From Pseudomonas putida (lineage in GTDB: Bacteria > Pseudomonadota > Gammaproteobacteria > Pseudomonadales > Pseudomonadaceae), in contig NZ_CP066306.1 in NCBI RefSeq assembly GCF_016406145.1, positions 2,542,001 to 2,606,000 on the forward strand: a stretch of DNA of 64,000 nucleotides. Reading direction: 5' to 3'. The translations under genes were made by a program, and so were the position numbers. A model generated the notes under the pieces. It ran no database searches. It was not told where the DNA came from and saw only the letters and a program-made list of their open reading frames with translations. This document shows positions 1-9,777 of the stretch, in pieces. Position 1 is the stretch's first letter; each line of letters begins with the position of its first letter.

Positions 1-3000
1 GATGTTGTGCCTCATGCTGAGCATTGCATACCGCGTGCAGCATCGGATGGTCACCTGAGCTCGATTGCTTTCTTGCCTCGGGGTGCACGACGGGCCTTGG
101 GCGATCGTGCAGTGACCCAGGCAGAAACCTTGGCGGGCCTATCTGCTGATGATGAGGCGTTTGATTGTCACCCGCGGTTACGAGCGGCGCGCACGGTCGT
201 GGCGGGCAGGGCACAGGCCCTCTCTACTAAAGTCAGCAGTATCCCTTCAGGCTCGGGTACCTCTGCAGTGCTGCCTAGCTGGTCGGACCTCAGCCTGTAC
301 CTCTCCGCAGACTTTGACGTCGGAAGTGGTTTGACGCTGGCGTTCGGCATAGGCGGTTTCTCCAGGATTAATGGCGAGACCGAGCGCGTCGATGCGCAGG
401 TATTCGTGAATGACATTCGCAGCATTGAGAGCGAGCGCCGAGAGCTGCTGAACTTCCTGACTTACCTGAGCAAAGCGCTGAGCGCTGCGCTGAAGGCAGA
501 GCCCAAGGCTACTGTCCAGATCTACCTCTGGGACTCGGTGACGTATGAGCACCTAATCCGGGTCATTGGCCGCAACTTGCAGTACATCATGGCCGATAGC
601 AACCTTAAAAAGCTGGCCTGGCTGTTCCCTGGCGACGAGTTGATCGAAAACGCAAGCTACCGCTCCGCAAATGCGCCCATCACCATCGTGCGAAACGCGG
701 TGCAAGCCTTGGTCGCGGCCCCGATTCCCCATTACTACTCGTTGTTGGCTCTGGCGCGCGAGTTCCGGCCGCCGATCAAGCCTGACCAAACACCCTTCGA
801 GTTCCGAGTTCCCACCATTTTCGAGGATCCCTTATCCGACCAAGTGCCGTCAGAGCGGGCTCATGAAATTTGGACCCGGATGGGTGCCCCCCGCCCTTGG
901 AGTCAGCAGGTCACCCAGCTCAGATCGACGGTCATTACCAAGTTGCGCGCGACGGCGTCGATTGTTAATCGCTTGCGCGTGGAGCTAAAAGGTGCTCTGC
1001 GCAGCCGATCGCCGAAGATCGCCGATATCAAAGCACCGTCTATGTTGGACAAGGTCAGCGCGGATGGGCAGGTCTGGTTTGCTTACGCCAAACTGAACGC
1101 TCAGGTGGCGGCACTTGAACAAACCATCACCATGGCCACTCCGGTACACGAGCGCGAGGCGCGCTACCTGGCGGCCCGACTCGAGCGCGAGCTGGTGGGG
1201 ACTGAGGCTCATCAGGCAGCAATGTCGCTGGGGGTCGCTCAAGCGCCCGGCGTTCGGATTTATCGGCTTGGTCAGCATTCTCGGGAAGCGAAGTTCGAAC
1301 CGGGCGACTTCCTCTGCGCTCTGTCGCCGGCGTCCATGGGCGATTTTCATATGAAGCGGGTGGGTGATGTGACCGGCGGTCAACCGTTGCCACCCGGGAT
1401 CAAGCTGAACCCGTACGGTTACGCAACATCGTTAACCCGAACCAAGATTCTGGCGATTGACCGTGACAAGCGTTGTATTGCAGTGTATCTGGACCCGGAG
1501 GTTGATGATTTTCTGCGCTCGATCGAACCGAATCTAGATTTGAGTCGAGACGTGGTGTTGGACAAGTTGGTGACCGACTACTTGACCAAACGCTTGGAAA
1601 CGGCACTGAAGGCAATTGGTAATCCCCCGCTCGCCGTAAAGGCGGGAATCTCGACTTTGCAGGTACTGGGCAAGCCGGCCGTCAAGAAAGTCAGCGCTTC
1701 GGTCCCGGTCGAAGAGGTGTTGTGGAATACCGCAACGCTGGCACATACCCCGACGGAGCGAAGCGTAACCAGGATTCGACCGCGCCTCGAAGGCTATGGC
1801 GTCAGATTGAATGACAGCCAGTGGGTTGCCCTGCGTCAGGCGGTGGAGCAGCGCCTGGCATTAATCTGGGGGCCTCCGGGTACTGGAAAGTCCGAGACGT
1901 TGCGGGCGATTCTGCTCGGACTGCTAGTGGACTCGCAGCAAACGGAGAATCCAATACGTATTCTGGTCACCAGCAATACCTACGATGCCACCGACAACGT
2001 CGTGGTGAAGGGTTTCAAAAGGATCTTGGAGTTAGGGGCGCAAGAGACCGGGGCGGTGCAGTTGGTACGCTTGCGTTCTGGTGCTAAGGCGGCGTCGAAG
2101 GAGCTGGCAGCGGAGATTGATCTGCTGAATGATCCTATGGATCCCAAAGTTCGCGAGTTGCATGCGACGCTGCGAGCGAAACTCTGCAGTGTCATCGTGT
2201 CGGCACCGCCGCAGCAGGTCACCAAGTTCGCGGCTGTCAACAACAATGCGGCAGAACCATTGTTTGATGTTGTGTTGATCGATGAAGCTTCGCAAATGGA
2301 TATGGCGAATGCAGTCCTCGCCCTGGCTCCCATTGCATCCAATGGCGCCGTGATTGTAGTGGGTGACCCTAAGCAATTGCCGCCTATTCAGCAAGTTGAA
2401 CCGCCCGTTGGTCTCGAGAAACTGGTGGGTTCGATTTATGACTTTGTGGCTGATCATCGCGGTGTTAAACCGGCCAGTCTGTTGGAAAACTACCGTTCCA
2501 ATGCGGCCATTGTGGGGTTCAGCCGCTTTGCGGGGTACCCGGCAGAATTGAATGCATTCTTCCCTGATTTGCGGATCGCAACAGACGTACCGCTACCGAA
2601 GGTGCGCCCCCAGGATTGGCCACCCAGTATTGAGTTCGCCGAAGAATTGTCGATGCTGCTGGATCCGGCGCAACCTATTTCCGCATTTATTTACCCTGAG
2701 GGTAGAAGCAGTCAATGGAACGACTTCGAGGCGCAAACGGTCGCGGCAATGCTCGTGCTGCTGCGGCGGCATCTTATGAAGAATTTGGCCAACCTACCGG
2801 ATGCAGTCGGGAACGATCTGCATGATGCGGAAAGTTTTTGGAAGAGCGGCGTCGGCGTGGTCACGCCACACCGAGCACATAAGGCACTGGTGGTATCTCG
2901 TTTGCAGGCATTATTCGGACCAATGGGTGACGACGCTCAGTTGATTCGTGATGCCGTGAACACCGTCGAACGTTTTCAAGGCCAGCAGCGAGATGTCATC

Positions 3001-3303
3001 ATTGCCAGCTATGCATTGGGAGACCCCGATGCCATTGCCGACGAAGACGAATTTCTACTGTCACTCAATCGCTTCAATGTTATGTCGTCCCGACCGCGAG
3101 CGAAGTTGATCGTACTGGCCAGTCAGGAGGTCATCAACCATCTGCCGGGTGATATCAAGATCATGCGCGACTCCAGATTGCTCAAGTACTTCGCCGAGAC
3201 TTTCCTCGACAGCCGCGCGGACATGTCGATACCATTTAAAGAGGGCGAGGGGATCATCAACCGACGTCAAGGCTCGTTCCGCTGCAAGCAGCCTCAGTCG
3301 TAA
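1..3303 (+). CDS. Superfamily-1 DNA/RNA helicase, 5' end outside the window
   Basis: The reading frame is open from the first base, so the gene probably starts upstream; the first in-window start codon is a GTG at 7. The C-terminal half is a UPF1/Dna2-type SF1 helicase. Walker A (GPPGTGKS) lies near residue 620, the DEAS box near 758, an ENYRSN motif near 828, VERFQGQQRD near 987 and LNRFNVMSSRPR near 1020. The N-terminal part has a patch (IYLWDSVTYEHL, near residues 175-190) that resembles RNase H-like exonuclease regions fused to such helicases; this is an inference. A hairpin follows the stop codon. The Hachiman genes nearby suggest a role in phage or plasmid defence, but that rests on context only. 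Confidence 0.8.
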   Translation, partial: DVVPHAEHCIPRAASDGHLSSIAFLPRGARRALGDRAVTQAETLAGLSADDEAFDCHPRLRAARTVVAGRAQALSTKVSSIPSGSGTSAVLPSWSDLSLYLSADFDVGSGLTLAFGIGGFSRINGETERVDAQVFVNDIRSIESERRELLNFLTYLSKALSAALKAEPKATVQIYLWDSVTYEHLIRVIGRNLQYIMADSNLKKLAWLFPGDELIENASYRSANAPITIVRNAVQALVAAPIPHYYSLLALAREFRPPIKPDQTPFEFRVPTIFEDPLSDQVPSERAHEIWTRMGAPRPWSQQVTQLRSTVITKLRATASIVNRLRVELKGALRSRSPKIADIKAPSMLDKVSADGQVWFAYAKLNAQVAALEQTITMATPVHEREARYLAARLERELVGTEAHQAAMSLGVAQAPGVRIYRLGQHSREAKFEPGDFLCALSPASMGDFHMKRVGDVTGGQPLPPGIKLNPYGYATSLTRTKILAIDRDKRCIAVYLDPEVDDFLRSIEPNLDLSRDVVLDKLVTDYLTKRLETALKAIGNPPLAVKAGISTLQVLGKPAVKKVSASVPVEEVLWNTATLAHTPTERSVTRIRPRLEGYGVRLNDSQWVALRQAVEQRLALIWGPPGTGKSETLRAILLGLLVDSQQTENPIRILVTSNTYDATDNVVVKGFKRILELGAQETGAVQLVRLRSGAKAASKELAAEIDLLNDPMDPKVRELHATLRAKLCSVIVSAPPQQVTKFAAVNNNAAEPLFDVVLIDEASQMDMANAVLALAPIASNGAVIVVGDPKQLPPIQQVEPPVGLEKLVGSIYDFVADHRGVKPASLLENYRSNAAIVGFSRFAGYPAELNAFFPDLRIATDVPLPKVRPQDWPPSIEFAEELSMLLDPAQPISAFIYPEGRSSQWNDFEAQTVAAMLVLLRRHLMKNLANLPDAVGNDLHDAESFWKSGVGVVTPHRAHKALVVSRLQALFGPMGDDAQLIRDAVNTVERFQGQQRDVIIASYALGDPDAIADEDEFLLSLNRFNVMSSRPRAKLIVLASQEVINHLPGDIKIMRDSRLLKYFAETFLDSRADMSIPFKEGEGIINRRQGSFRCKQPQS

Positions 3304-3312
3304 GCTCACCAG

Positions 3313-3337
3313 GCAGGCGGATTCATGCTCCGCCTGC
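3313..3337. terminator. Hairpin between convergent helicase and SMEK genes
   Basis: Nine-base arms (GCAGGCGGA / TCCGCCTGC) with a 7-base loop lie 10 bases after the helicase stop codon. The stem sits between two convergent genes, which fits a bidirectional terminator, although no strong T run follows. Confidence 0.55.
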
Positions 3338-3365
3338 TGCCGCGGCATATGAGAAAGCGCTGAAG

Positions 3366-4307
3366 CTAGCCGACCGCAGGAAGTGCGGGATGATTGAACT
3401 GCGCCAGCAATACATTGAATTGAGCATTAATAGCATTACGCTGAGCATCAAATGCCGCGCCCGCCTGAGCCGTTGCGAACATGCATCGATTGGCGAAAGG
3501 GTCAATTTCGCCAGAGGCGACATGTTTACGGAAAAGCTGACGAAGCAGGCGCAATTGGTGGTAGATCGCTGCCAACTGACTAGCCATAATTTTGTCACTG
3601 TACGAAAATCTAGGCTTCGTAGATAGGGTGCCGCTGATATGGCCCGTGTTGATGGCCTCGATTAAATCAGTAATGGCATCTTGGAAAGCATTGAGGTTAA
3701 CTTCCCATTGCCACGGGTCTTGCAGCGCAGGGCGATCCATCAAATTACGAAGCTTAAGAATAGCGTCTTCATCAGACATCTGCTCAACCGCTGAAGCATT
3801 CTGACAGTAAGTGATCTCACGCTTCATCACATCCACGATGGCTTGTAGGGCTGTCGTGGACTGTTTGGTGATGTCGTGGACCAGTGAAGCGAGATCAATG
3901 ACGTCTGTTTTTCCATTAAAAGTAACAGTTGGTGGAACTGAGATTGTACTGTAAGTTCCAGTTCGCTTCCCAATAATAAGTACTTTTAGTGTCGAGTAGG
4001 TGCTGCCCAGCCCATGGTTGGCGAAATTATCTACGGTTTTCTGAATTTTTGCCGCCTGGCGTTGCGCTGTGACTTGAATCGCCAACTTGCGGTGAGGATC
4101 GCAAAGGTCAATGGCTGCGGCGTTAAGCCGGGTGTGGTTCGCATTCGTGAGCTGGTAGCCGTAGACCTGGTTAAGAAGCTGTTGGAAGAAATGTTCAGAT
4201 GCAATGTGATGATCGAAAAAATGGACTTTTCCCAAGAGTTCTGCTTGTACACTGATTCTCGTCAGATTCTCAATGATGTACTTCATTAGTTTTTCATGGG
4301 CCAGCAT
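3366..4307 (-). CDS. SMEK-domain protein
   Basis: A 313-residue protein whose first 110 residues match the SMEK-domain pattern as I know it: a helical start (LTRISVQAELLGKV), an AEHFFQQLLNQVYG stretch, then LNAAAIDLCD and IQVT followed by KIQKTVDNF. The remainder (about 150-313) is helical and not recognised. SMEK domains are reported in predicted prokaryotic conflict systems as a sensor or adaptor part with unknown chemistry. The ATG is preceded by AGGTGCTCC. The gene faces the SF1 helicase and is divergent from the Hachiman pair, so it may be a stand-alone defence gene or a partner of the helicase. Confidence 0.65.
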   Translation of the reverse strand: MLAHEKLMKYIIENLTRISVQAELLGKVHFFDHHIASEHFFQQLLNQVYGYQLTNANHTRLNAAAIDLCDPHRKLAIQVTAQRQAAKIQKTVDNFANHGLGSTYSTLKVLIIGKRTGTYSTISVPPTVTFNGKTDVIDLASLVHDITKQSTTALQAIVDVMKREITYCQNASAVEQMSDEDAILKLRNLMDRPALQDPWQWEVNLNAFQDAITDLIEAINTGHISGTLSTKPRFSYSDKIMASQLAAIYHQLRLLRQLFRKHVASGEIDPFANRCMFATAQAGAAFDAQRNAINAQFNVLLAQFNHPALPAVG

Positions 4308-4811
4308 GGAGCACCTAAGTCGTAGTGTTGAGAAACGCTCAGATTAACATCGCCCCGCTCTAGTGCACAGTCTTGATTGGAGCAATGCCGAATGGATCGT
4401 TCTAGATAATGCATGTGAGCGAAATTTTTAATGTGCGGGGAAGCCTTGTGTTCGAAAACTACGGCTAGTCATCGAGAGCTAGGTGTGCTTTCCATTTGGT
4501 TGTCAAGGATCGATAACCGGCTTATCACTCATCGTTGGCTGCTCAGACTGGCTTGAGCATATGCCTCGCCGGTGTAGTTTGGACAGACGTTCACCAGCTA
4601 CTAGCAAGTCAGGACAAAGCGACCAGATCCGAGCGGAACAGCCGCTACGAAGCCCGGATCGACTCAATTGTGAACCACCGGGCTGCGCGACCTTCGATGA
4701 CTGCTCGTTTGTTAGCTCATTTGCTGAGCAAAAAAATTCCCAATCTATGTACAATTTGGATCGGTAACATACGCGCCGCAAAGCCCATTCCGTTGCTCAT
4801 GGAGAGAACAA
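4308..4811. other. Divergent intergenic region between SMEK gene and hamA
   Basis: About 500 bases with no convincing gene. It must hold both divergent promoters. A TACAAT -10-like hexamer lies at 4750-4755, about 60 bases before the hamA start, but no good -35 is placed for it. It contains one copy (4521-4560) of a 40-bp repeat that also occurs after hamB. Confidence 0.6.
4521..4560 (+). repeat. Left copy of 40-bp direct repeat flanking the Hachiman operon
   Basis: Begins CTTATCACTC and ends GCTTGAGCAT. It matches 9778-9817 at 34 of 40 positions by hand alignment, without gaps and in the same orientation. The two copies enclose hamA and hamB and nothing else. Confidence 0.65.
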
Positions 4812-5732
4812 TTGCATACATACAAACTGCCCAAAAAGGTCCTCAAAAACTGGTTGGTCGGGTACCCGTCTACAAAGGGCAGCTATGGTCATTTGTTGCT
4901 TGAGCAGGTTGGAGCTAGCGACGCAGCGTTGGCAGCGGCATTTCGGCCATACTTTGAATCGGCACACCTGGACGCAAGAAAGCACTTTCACGAAGAAATT
5001 TGTATCGATTTACACCCTGATGCGGGGAGCGCCGGTTCTCACGCTACTTATCCCAAATGCTTGCCTATCGTTGCGCGAAGAGGGCTGTTCGGTGAGGTGA
5101 TGGCGGGGATGCTTACTGAGCACTACACCTACGTCGGTAAACACGAATGGCAGGTCCCGATCTTCCTCTTTCGTCACCATGAGGACGCCAAACAGTATCT
5201 TTTTGCGCTGGCACGAGACGCTCAGCTTACGCGCCAGATGCTGGGTCGCCACGGATCAGACTTCCTGGCAATAGCCTTGGATGCTGACGGAAAGGTGAAG
5301 CGGTACCTTGCTGGTGAGGCTAAATGGCGAAAGACGCTTGGTAAAGCTGTCGTACAGAGCTTATTGAAAGACGCCGATGGCAAGGGAATTTGGTACCAGC
5401 TCAGTGAGCGCGACAAGAACATACCGCATGGAATGCGACAGCTTCAGAAATTGCTCAAGGAATCCGATCCGAAAAAGTTCCAGGCCGCTATTTTTTCGAT
5501 CGATCAGGCCTTGCTGCTCAACAACGCAACCCCCATTCCACGAACAAATCTTGTCTTCATTTGTGGTAACGACTTCAAGGGCAGGGAGTCAGCGACCCCC
5601 ATAATCGACTGGAAAAAAATGCCCAAAGACTATAAATCGGAGCACGATCTTCAGGTAGTCGAGCTGATTTTGTCGGGTGGAGGTGAGGACCTGATAGATA
5701 TGATTTATGAGAGCCTTTGGAATGGGGTCTAA
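4812..5732 (+). CDS. hamA: Hachiman defence protein HamA (DUF1837-like nuclease)
   Basis: A 306-residue protein starting at a TTG preceded by GGAGAG. It carries the pattern expected of the HamA/DUF1837 family, a PD-(D/E)xK-type nuclease: GLFGE with Glu95, GSD with Asp150, then GEAKW giving Glu169-x-Lys171. In Hachiman systems HamA is held by the helicase HamB and released to degrade DNA during infection; this is family knowledge, not shown here. The stop codon is followed after 3 bases by the hamB start, so the two are co-transcribed. The main alternative is another DUF1837 protein of a Hachiman-like variant. Confidence 0.82.
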   Translation: MHTYKLPKKVLKNWLVGYPSTKGSYGHLLLEQVGASDAALAAAFRPYFESAHLDARKHFHEEICIDLHPDAGSAGSHATYPKCLPIVARRGLFGEVMAGMLTEHYTYVGKHEWQVPIFLFRHHEDAKQYLFALARDAQLTRQMLGRHGSDFLAIALDADGKVKRYLAGEAKWRKTLGKAVVQSLLKDADGKGIWYQLSERDKNIPHGMRQLQKLLKESDPKKFQAAIFSIDQALLLNNATPIPRTNLVFICGNDFKGRESATPIIDWKKMPKDYKSEHDLQVVELILSGGGEDLIDMIYESLWNGV

Positions 5733-5735
5733 GGC

Positions 5736-8700
5736 ATGACTGATTTTGAGGAAAAACGACTAAATCTTGCGGAGCAAGTACGCCTCGGTATAGCGAGCGA
5801 AAACCGTCTCCACCCTGAGCATGCTCGGGCTTTCGTTCGTGGGTTACAAACGACTTGGCGTGTACCGCCCATTCAGTGGCATGAGGGCGAGTCGGAAAAG
5901 CTAATCCATGACGCAAATAGGCTGATACACGCCGCCGAGATTTGTCGCGAACTGGATGGACCAGAATCAGAATCTGCCAAAGATTGCTTTCGTAGAGCCG
6001 CTGAACTACTTGAATGGCTCACACGGATGCAGGAGGAGCCTTCAAGCTTTGCTCCTGCAGGGCTGCTGGCTGCTGCGGCATTTCAGCTCGGGGGGCTGCC
6101 AGCGATGGCAACGGCCCTTTTAGGGCAGTTGGAGATTGCTGATGATGGCACTCGGTTACTTTCGAAGTTTCTTAGCGGAGATTTTAATGGGGTTGTTGAG
6201 GGGGCTTTAGCTTTCTGGCGGCAGAATCCCCACTTGACAGAGCGTGAATCTTCTATGCGGTTGTTAGCGGATAGGGAACCAGCGGAAGCAGAGGCGTCAG
6301 GAGAACTTGGGACCTCCCGCGAAGCTGGAAGCCTTGAATGGTACTTTGTTGTGGAGCTGGTGCGCAGTTTGGGTGTCATAGCATCCTCGCTGATGCAAGG
6401 CGACAGCGGTCGCACGCAGCAGGGCCTTCGAAAGTTAAAGGCGCTCGACAAAATGGCTACCCGAGCATATGGCGATGAGCTCTCTATGCTCATTTCGCTA
6501 TTGGCAACCGTCGCCGAAAGCTACAGCTCTTCGAGCATTTATGGCCCAATTTTGCAGCTGGCCGAGATTAAGCCGGAGCGAGTGGATCGCCTGCGCAGAT
6601 TTGCTCGTGACCAGTTCGGACGGGGGCGCGGCATCCTGTGGCCTTCCCAGATCCGCGGATTGGAGCGTTTGCTCAATTCTGCCTCGTTCGCCCTCTGTAC
6701 TCCGACAGGCTCAGGGAAGACGTTGGTGGCCAACCTTGCGCTGGTTAAAGAACTGATGCTTGCGCCGGACGATCAGTCTGGGCCGCTTGCCCTCTATCTG
6801 GTGCCTTCCAGAGCTCTAGCGGGAGAGGTGGAAGCCAAGCTAGTCAGTGAGCTGGGTAGTGATCTTGTTGTTACAGGTCTTTATGGTGGTTCCGATTGGG
6901 GGATTACTGATTACTGGTTGAGGGCCGACAAGCCAACAGTCCTGATCGCCACAGTCGAGAAGGCTGACGCCATAATGCGCTATGTCGGCCCATTGATCGT
7001 TGCTCGCCTGCGGCTTCTGATTGTTGATGAGGCACATCAGGTCGTAGTCGCTGATCGCGATAGAGCAGAGGTGGACTTCGCGGAACATAGCAGTCGCACG
7101 TTGCGTCTAGAGAGTTTTGTTTCGCGACTGTTAGCTCGAGCGCCGAAAATTGCGCGCGTTGCTCTGACTGCTGTCGCCGGCGGGGCAGCAACGCCTGTCG
7201 CCTGTTGGGTTGAAGGAGTAAGGGAAGCTGAGCCTATTGGCGCAAACTACAGAAGTACGCGACAACTCATAGGAACGCTCGCTGCAACTTCGGGCGAAGC
7301 GGGGCAGATGAGCTTCGACTTGCTGAACGGGGCAGAACTCCAGGTTCGAGGTCGAGATGAGTCAGTTTACATTCCACTGCGCATAGCCCCGATGCCGCAG
7401 TTGCCAGCGACGATGCGTAACAGCATCGCTCGCTATAACGAAGTGAATGTCTTGTGGACCGCAATGCATTTGGTGGAGGGAGATCGTCGCGTCTTGATTT
7501 CCATAGCCCAGCAGCCTGAACTGACAATGAAGTGGTTTAAGGAAGCACTTGAGTTACCTCAATGGCGTGATGCCTGTCGATTCTCGGGCCCGACAGACCC
7601 TGAAGCAATCCTTCTATTTAAAGCAGCCAGAGCAAGCTGCGTGGATTACTGTGGCAAAACATCCTATGAGGTCTCATTGCTGGATCATGGCATTGCTACA
7701 AGCCACGGTCAGATGCCTCAGCGCCTTCGAAGACTGATGACGGCCCTTATCGATCGCAGGATCTGTACGATTACAGTTGCTACTGCAACCCTGACGGAAG
7801 GCGTTAATCTGCCGTTCGATCTTATTCTAGTTCCATCGATAACGCGGCGATCGTTTGACCCGACCAAAAACCAATCCAAAGTTAACCCCTTATCTGCGGC
7901 AGAATTTAGAAATCTCGCCGGCCGCGCCGGCCGACCAGGAGCATCTCAAGGTCAGGAGGGTATAACGCTTGTGGCGCTACCCACCAAGCCGTCAACGACA
8001 GCATCAGGGCAGATCCGAACTCAGCTGGGGCAGATAAAGGAGTTGCGAAAGCACTATAATGATTTGCTGGATAGACTCCGCTCAGAAGAGAAGGAGCGCA
8101 ATGAGGTGCTGAGTCCTCTGACGTTGTTACTGGAGGCGATTCGGGAAAAAGCGCAAACTTTGCTTGGAGTTGATGAGGAGTACTTCCTGGACTGGCTCGA
8201 AGAGACGGCGCCTGACGATATCAGCGTAAAGGCTGGTTTAGTTGATGCTGATGATGAGTCTAGGCTTGCGGATTCTCTAGATGAGCTTGATGGCGTATTG
8301 CTGACGGCTATAGAAGAGCTGGCAACAGTTGGGGCGCGGGTGGACTCTCCTGCCAAGACAGAAGCTTTGCTTAAAAAAGTATGGAAGTACACGTTCAGCA
8401 AGGTTGTGAGCGCTGAAGAAGCTTGGCTAGAGCGGGCATTCGTACGACGTGGGCAAGGTATTGTTGGCACGCTATATAGCGATACCGATGAAAGGCGACG
8501 TCTATATCAGTATGGCTTCACTCCGTACGTGGGTCGAAGGTTTGAACGCATTGCGCCGAAAATTAGTGAGATACTGAAGATGGCGCAGGGCTATGGCTCC
8601 TCCGGTCCAAAGCAGCGTCTTGATCTCTTTAAGCGCTTGGGGCTTTTAGTATCCAAGGATCCTGGGTTTGGCTTCCGGGTACGTTCCAGTGTGGCCGATC

Positions 8701-9398
8701 AAGGACTACTCAAAAGCTGGAAGTCTCTGCTTGCGTGGTGGATGTGCGCGCCAGATGCAAAGGTACCATCTGCTGAGAACCTACGATCGTGGCAGCGTTT
8801 TGTATCGGATAACTTGGAGTTTCGACTAGGGGTTGCGATAGGCGCCGTAGTAGCGCGTGCATGGTCCGAGGGTGCCGACGATCCGAGCTCCGTCCCGTCT
8901 CTAAAAGAGTGGAAAGAGATCACGGGACTGCCGTGGTTCGGTTTCTGGGCTAGAGAGATGTTGCGATGGGGAACACTTGAGCCGTTCGTCGCGTTCGCTC
9001 TAGCGCAGGGTCTAGCGGGTACGCGCGATGAGGCTCAGGTTCTTCGACAAGAATTCAAAAACTGGATGGAGGAAAATTATACGGATATCGAGTCGGAAGA
9101 CTGGATTGACCCTCAGTACTTTCTACAGTGGCAGCAGAGCTTACCGTTGTCCATGAAAGAGTCCTCTCAGCCTCAGAAACTAGGGGCCCAATTAACTGGG
9201 ACCGACGGCCACAAAGGCCTTTATAGGGTGTTGCCATTGCCAAACCGTGAGGAAATAATCTGGCTCGATGCCTCTGGATTTGAATTGGCTAGGAGTACGA
9301 CGCGTGAGGACATAGCTGGTATTTCGTATCGCGATGATTACGAGCTGAAAGTTTCACGAGGTATGAGTTACGTGCGTCGAGTTTTCCGAAGCTCCTGA
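5736..9398 (+). CDS. hamB: Hachiman defence helicase HamB (Ski2-like SF2)
   Basis: A 1220-residue superfamily-2 helicase. Walker A (TPTGSGKT) is near residue 323, the DEAH box (IVDEAHQ) near 431, and motif VI (NLAGRAGRPG) near 727; the last is typical of Ski2-like enzymes. An extra N-terminal region of about 300 residues and a long C-terminal region of about 450 residues are not recognised. The start is 3 bases after hamA with AAGG just upstream, so translation is probably coupled. Ski2-like helicase plus DUF1837 protein is the definition of Hachiman. The gene looks more AT-rich than the metabolic genes to the right, consistent with acquisition. Confidence 0.85.
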   Translation: MTDFEEKRLNLAEQVRLGIASENRLHPEHARAFVRGLQTTWRVPPIQWHEGESEKLIHDANRLIHAAEICRELDGPESESAKDCFRRAAELLEWLTRMQEEPSSFAPAGLLAAAAFQLGGLPAMATALLGQLEIADDGTRLLSKFLSGDFNGVVEGALAFWRQNPHLTERESSMRLLADREPAEAEASGELGTSREAGSLEWYFVVELVRSLGVIASSLMQGDSGRTQQGLRKLKALDKMATRAYGDELSMLISLLATVAESYSSSSIYGPILQLAEIKPERVDRLRRFARDQFGRGRGILWPSQIRGLERLLNSASFALCTPTGSGKTLVANLALVKELMLAPDDQSGPLALYLVPSRALAGEVEAKLVSELGSDLVVTGLYGGSDWGITDYWLRADKPTVLIATVEKADAIMRYVGPLIVARLRLLIVDEAHQVVVADRDRAEVDFAEHSSRTLRLESFVSRLLARAPKIARVALTAVAGGAATPVACWVEGVREAEPIGANYRSTRQLIGTLAATSGEAGQMSFDLLNGAELQVRGRDESVYIPLRIAPMPQLPATMRNSIARYNEVNVLWTAMHLVEGDRRVLISIAQQPELTMKWFKEALELPQWRDACRFSGPTDPEAILLFKAARASCVDYCGKTSYEVSLLDHGIATSHGQMPQRLRRLMTALIDRRICTITVATATLTEGVNLPFDLILVPSITRRSFDPTKNQSKVNPLSAAEFRNLAGRAGRPGASQGQEGITLVALPTKPSTTASGQIRTQLGQIKELRKHYNDLLDRLRSEEKERNEVLSPLTLLLEAIREKAQTLLGVDEEYFLDWLEETAPDDISVKAGLVDADDESRLADSLDELDGVLLTAIEELATVGARVDSPAKTEALLKKVWKYTFSKVVSAEEAWLERAFVRRGQGIVGTLYSDTDERRRLYQYGFTPYVGRRFERIAPKISEILKMAQGYGSSGPKQRLDLFKRLGLLVSKDPGFGFRVRSSVADQGLLKSWKSLLAWWMCAPDAKVPSAENLRSWQRFVSDNLEFRLGVAIGAVVARAWSEGADDPSSVPSLKEWKEITGLPWFGFWAREMLRWGTLEPFVAFALAQGLAGTRDEAQVLRQEFKNWMEENYTDIESEDWIDPQYFLQWQQSLPLSMKESSQPQKLGAQLTGTDGHKGLYRVLPLPNREEIIWLDASGFELARSTTREDIAGISYRDDYELKVSRGMSYVRRVFRSS

Positions 9399-9700
9399 CA
9401 TGCCCAATGCTGCTAATTGATCACTTTGATGGTTGCCGTCTGAACTCTGTGCGTGGGGGTTGGATTTCAAGGCAAATGCTGATGTGCTGGTGATGCGATC
9501 CCGCGCCGAGTACGTGAGGGTGCAGCGGGATGAACGCCGGCTGAATAGCCGCGGTTTTCTGATTGTGCAGCCGAATCTTTTTGTGGACGGGGTTGGCATT
9601 GAGGCTGTAGACCAAGGCGATGTCTGAACGACCTGGGCTTTGAGATTTGCTGTAGGTGCGGCGCTAAGGTGGCACGGGAAATCCGCTTGATGGGCCAGAA

Positions 9701-9730
9701 ATGGTGTCCACTTAATTAGGTGGACACCAT
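9701..9730. repeat. 30-bp near-perfect palindrome
   Basis: ATGGTGTCCAC at 9701-9711 is mirrored by GTGGACACCAT at 9720-9730 around a TTAATTAG core; only one pair of positions breaks the symmetry. It could be abutted insertion-sequence ends, an operator or a recombination site. No gene is close enough to decide. Confidence 0.7.
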
Positions 9731-9777
9731 GGCCTTCGGCGGTCGCGACAGGAAGATGTGTTGGCCGGACGGATACG

